DNA of 16,045 bases from positions 1 through 16,045 of the forward strand of contig WTHY01000132.1 of the NCBI GenBank assembly GCA_011522945.1, given 5' to 3'. Position 1 is the stretch's first letter. Each line of letters begins with the position of its first letter. The position numbers were made by a program, and so were the translations under genes. The notes beneath the pieces are model-generated. The model was not told the DNA's origin and made no database searches. It worked only from the letters and a program-made list of their open reading frames with translations. This stretch comes from Alphaproteobacteria bacterium (GTDB taxonomy: Bacteria; Pseudomonadota; Alphaproteobacteria; Puniceispirillales; Puniceispirillaceae). Below, in pieces: positions 14,137 to 16,045 of this stretch.

Positions 14137-15357
14137 CTAAAACCCAGTAGGAAAGCGAATGACCTGAACTTCCTCGCCAATACCAAGCGCCTTCGCAAAG
14201 GGGGGTCTTATAATCAAACCACCAGCCTTGGCAAAAAACGATAACATAGCCGAATCCTGTTTTTCTGCAGGGGTCGCGATTAGGACTCTATCATCACAAA
14301 CAGATAGGTTTGTGCGAATATAATCTTCTCGTTTATCATTTTCTGGAAGTGGTGTTGCTAAGCGCGCAGAGCAAATATCATGCTGCAGATGACGGCCTTG
14401 TAATTTTGCAATCGCGGCCTGCACAAAAAGCAGCGCGCACACACCTGTTGATACAGGATTGCCTGGCAATCCCAGAAGCGGCACGCCATCCCAATCGGCA
14501 AAGATCAGTGGTTTGCCCGGCCGCATCGCAATGCGCCAGAAATTTACCTTAGACTGCGGATGGTTTTGCAAGTCGCCTATAATATGATCATGTTCACCAA
14601 CAGAAGCGCCGCCGGTTGTAACAATAAGGTCAAATGCGCCATTTGCATGAAGTAAATGTTCTAAAGCACCAGATTTATCTGGCAAGCTTCCTAGGTCGAC
14701 AGCTTCACCGCCAAAGGCTGTGATCATGGCGGCTAGCATGGCTCCGTTAGAATTTACGAGCTGTCCATGTGCAGGGGTTATGCCAATCTCAACAAGCTCA
14801 TCACCGCTATTCACAATGGCAACACGCGGGGCAGGAAGCGTAAGAACTTCGTCAATACCTGCTGATGCCAAAAGCGCAATATCACGTGCGGTGAGCTGCT
14901 TTCCTGCTGGGATCAGCACATCACCTGCTTTGAAATCCTGTCCTGCCTTACGGATAAATTTGCCAGCGTCTGAGGCTTCTGCAATGGTGATGTGACTATT
15001 TTGCTTTATTGTATCTTCTTGCAGGATTATGCAATCAGCGCCTTTCGGCATAACAGCACCAGTGAAAATACGAATAGCTTGTCCTTGCTGCACAGCCGCT
15101 GTTGCTGGCTTTCCTGCTGCAGACTCATCAATGACCTTCAAGTTTGTAGGCAAATCAACCACATCTTCTGAGCGAACCGCATACCCATCCATTGCTGATA
15201 CGTCTGAAGCTGGGTGAGATAAGCGCGCTTTATGTATGTCTGCCGTATAGCGTCTATGTGCTTTAGAAATTGCAATGCGCTCAGCCGGCAAGGTTGTAAT
15301 TGAAGTTTTGATAGCATCCAAGGCATCAGATACAGGCAGTAGGGGCTTAGCTGCCAT
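14137..15357 (-). CDS. moeA: MoeA, molybdopterin molybdenumtransferase
   Basis: Inserts molybdenum into adenylylated molybdopterin, the last step of molybdenum cofactor synthesis. With the ATG at 15357 the product has 406 residues. Family motifs are DVSAMDGYA (52-60, with D57 matching the E. coli catalytic Asp D59), FTGAVMPKGADCI, and the MoCF-fold core TGGASVGEHDH (248-258). RIAMRPGKPL, GLPGNPVS (297-304) and a C-terminal beta domain follow. The start at 15357 overlaps the moaC stop by 11 bases; an in-frame GTG at 15378 would add seven residues (MENQAIS) and overlap by 32. The shorter form is preferred because it begins at an ATG with only a modest overlap. It is cotranscribed with trpC and moaC. 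The long N-terminal repeat-containing domains look intact. Confidence 0.94.
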   Translation of the reverse strand: MAAKPLLPVSDALDAIKTSITTLPAERIAISKAHRRYTADIHKARLSHPASDVSAMDGYAVRSEDVVDLPTNLKVIDESAAGKPATAAVQQGQAIRIFTGAVMPKGADCIILQEDTIKQNSHITIAEASDAGKFIRKAGQDFKAGDVLIPAGKQLTARDIALLASAGIDEVLTLPAPRVAIVNSGDELVEIGITPAHGQLVNSNGAMLAAMITAFGGEAVDLGSLPDKSGALEHLLHANGAFDLIVTTGGASVGEHDHIIGDLQNHPQSKVNFWRIAMRPGKPLIFADWDGVPLLGLPGNPVSTGVCALLFVQAAIAKLQGRHLQHDICSARLATPLPENDKREDYIRTNLSVCDDRVLIATPAEKQDSAMLSFFAKAGGLIIRPPFAKALGIGEEVQVIRFPTGF

Positions 15358-15823
15358 TGAAATCGCCTGATTTTCCACCTGACTTATGGGTAAGGCGGAT
15401 ATCTGTTATCTGCATCGATTTATCTATAGATTTGCACATATCATAGATAGTTAAGGCGGCTATTGAGACTGCCGTCAGTGCTTCCATCTCGACACCAGTT
15501 TGCCCTGTACTGTGACATTCAGATTGTATTTCAATTAGTTGCAGATTACTTTTTAAGTGAAGATTCACTTCAATTTTTGACAATGGGATAGGGTGGCAGA
15601 GGGGAATGAGCTGGCTAGTCTGTTTTGCTCCCATAATACCTGCCAATTGCGCAACAGACAGCACATCTCCCTTTTTCAACCCACGAGCTATAATTTTATC
15701 AATTGTTTCTTTCGAGACTGAGATATGACCCTTAGCGATGGCGATGCGTCGTGTGACATTCTTGGCAGAAATATCTACCATTTGGGCATCGCCATCCTTT
15801 GTGAAATGTGTGAAGTCTGACAT
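15347..15823 (-). CDS. moaC: MoaC, cyclic pyranopterin monophosphate synthase
   Basis: With MoaA it converts GTP to cyclic pyranopterin monophosphate, the first step of molybdenum cofactor synthesis; MoaC acts on the 3',8-cyclo-GTP intermediate. The 158-residue product keeps all catalytic residues at E. coli numbering: K51 in GLKKGDVL, H77 in LIPLCHPI, E112 and E114 in GQTGVEMEALTA, D128 and K131 in DMCK, and K147 in THKSGGKSG. The start overlaps the trpC stop in TAATG, and its stop overlaps the moeA start. The trpC-moaC-moeA order is a conserved alphaproteobacterial arrangement. No molybdenum-cofactor riboswitch is visible, and there is no room for a leader before moaC. Confidence 0.97.
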   Translation of the reverse strand: MSDFTHFTKDGDAQMVDISAKNVTRRIAIAKGHISVSKETIDKIIARGLKKGDVLSVAQLAGIMGAKQTSQLIPLCHPIPLSKIEVNLHLKSNLQLIEIQSECHSTGQTGVEMEALTAVSIAALTIYDMCKSIDKSMQITDIRLTHKSGGKSGDFNGS

Positions 15824-16045
15824 TATTCCGCCGCTACAGGGTTTGCTAATATGGCCTTTGTGGCGTCAGCTACATCATCTGCCCGCATCAAGGATTCCCC
15901 TATAAGGAAGCATCTGGCACCACAGTCTGCCATTTTTGCAAGATCCTCTGGCAGGAATAAGCCAGATTCAGCAACCGCAATCCTGTCCTTTGGGAGAAGC
16001 GGCAACATAGCTGCGCCGACATCCAGAGAGATTTCCCTGTCTCTT
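15823..16045 (-). CDS. trpC: Indole-3-glycerol phosphate synthase TrpC, C-terminal part
   Basis: Tryptophan synthesis enzyme (TIM barrel) that closes the indole ring from CdRP to give indole-3-glycerol phosphate. Only the last 73 or so residues lie in the window; the frame stays open to base 16045, so the gene begins outside. Visible hallmarks are the N-R-D-L-like strand (RDREISLDV), then LPKDRIAVAESGL containing the conserved E-S-G, and FLIGESLMRADD containing the GES-LM phosphate-binding segment of barrel strand 8. The internal ATG at 16008 is not the start. The stop overlaps the moaC start (TAATG). The rest of the trp genes (trpG, trpD) probably lie beyond the window end, as in relatives. 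Confidence 0.93.
   Translation of the reverse strand, partial: RDREISLDVGAAMLPLLPKDRIAVAESGLFLPEDLAKMADCGARCFLIGESLMRADDVADATKAILANPVAAE

Noticed and set aside
15358..15378. GTG start giving moeA seven extra residues
   Set aside because: It would deepen the overlap with moaC to 32 bases, and no ribosome site is seen; the ATG at 15357 is simpler, though the GTG cannot be fully excluded.
1..16045. CRISPR arrays, insertion sequences, prophage genes, tRNA or rRNA genes
   Set aside because: No spaced direct repeats, transposase-like proteins, terminal repeats or cloverleaf sequences were seen by eye; all long frames are explained by housekeeping genes.

Overview
The window is about 16 kb of gene-dense, AT-leaning chromosomal DNA from an alphaproteobacterium. 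The evidence is the gene order (rseP-bamA-skp-lpxD-fabZ-lpxA-lpxI-lpxB on one strand; trpC-moaC-moeA-lexA on the other), the use of LpxI rather than LpxH for the fourth lipid A step, and a direct-repeat SOS box (GTTC-N7-GTTC) upstream of lexA, which is the alphaproteobacterial type. The moderate AT content and very tight packing would suit a marine lineage such as SAR116/Puniceispirillales, but that placement is an inference. No mobile element, tRNA, rRNA or CRISPR array was seen.

Region 1 (1-8114, + strand) is an outer-membrane biogenesis cluster. It holds the 3' part of the site-2 protease rseP, the barrel assembly factor bamA, a Skp/OmpH chaperone, then lpxD, fabZ, lpxA, lpxI and lpxB. Together they make and install the outer membrane: BamA and Skp handle barrel proteins, and LpxA, LpxD, LpxI and LpxB make the lipid A disaccharide precursor. 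FabZ draws on the same (R)-3-hydroxyacyl-ACP pool as LpxA and LpxD. The most unusual point is that lpxD and fabZ form one uninterrupted reading frame. Both halves are full length and keep their catalytic residues, so this looks like a bifunctional LpxD-FabZ fusion of 495 residues. A ribosome-binding-like site lies just before the FabZ methionine, so free FabZ might also be made.

Region 2 (8123-10891, - strand) carries gltX followed by gltA (citrate synthase). A promoter-like sequence for gltA overlaps the end of gltX. lpxB and gltA converge with only 8 bases between their stop codons, and a perfect 12-bp inverted repeat spans the last codons of lpxB.

Region 3 (10978-13005, + strand) is comEC, the DNA-uptake channel, in a form without the C-terminal metallo-beta-lactamase domain. 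It is divergent from gltX. A 323-base non-coding stretch with several inverted repeats separates it from the convergent lexA.

Region 4 (13329-16045, - strand) is trpC (partial), moaC and moeA, packed with overlapping stop and start codons. They are followed by lexA, which has its own promoter: a TATAAT box with the SOS operator immediately upstream, implying autorepression.
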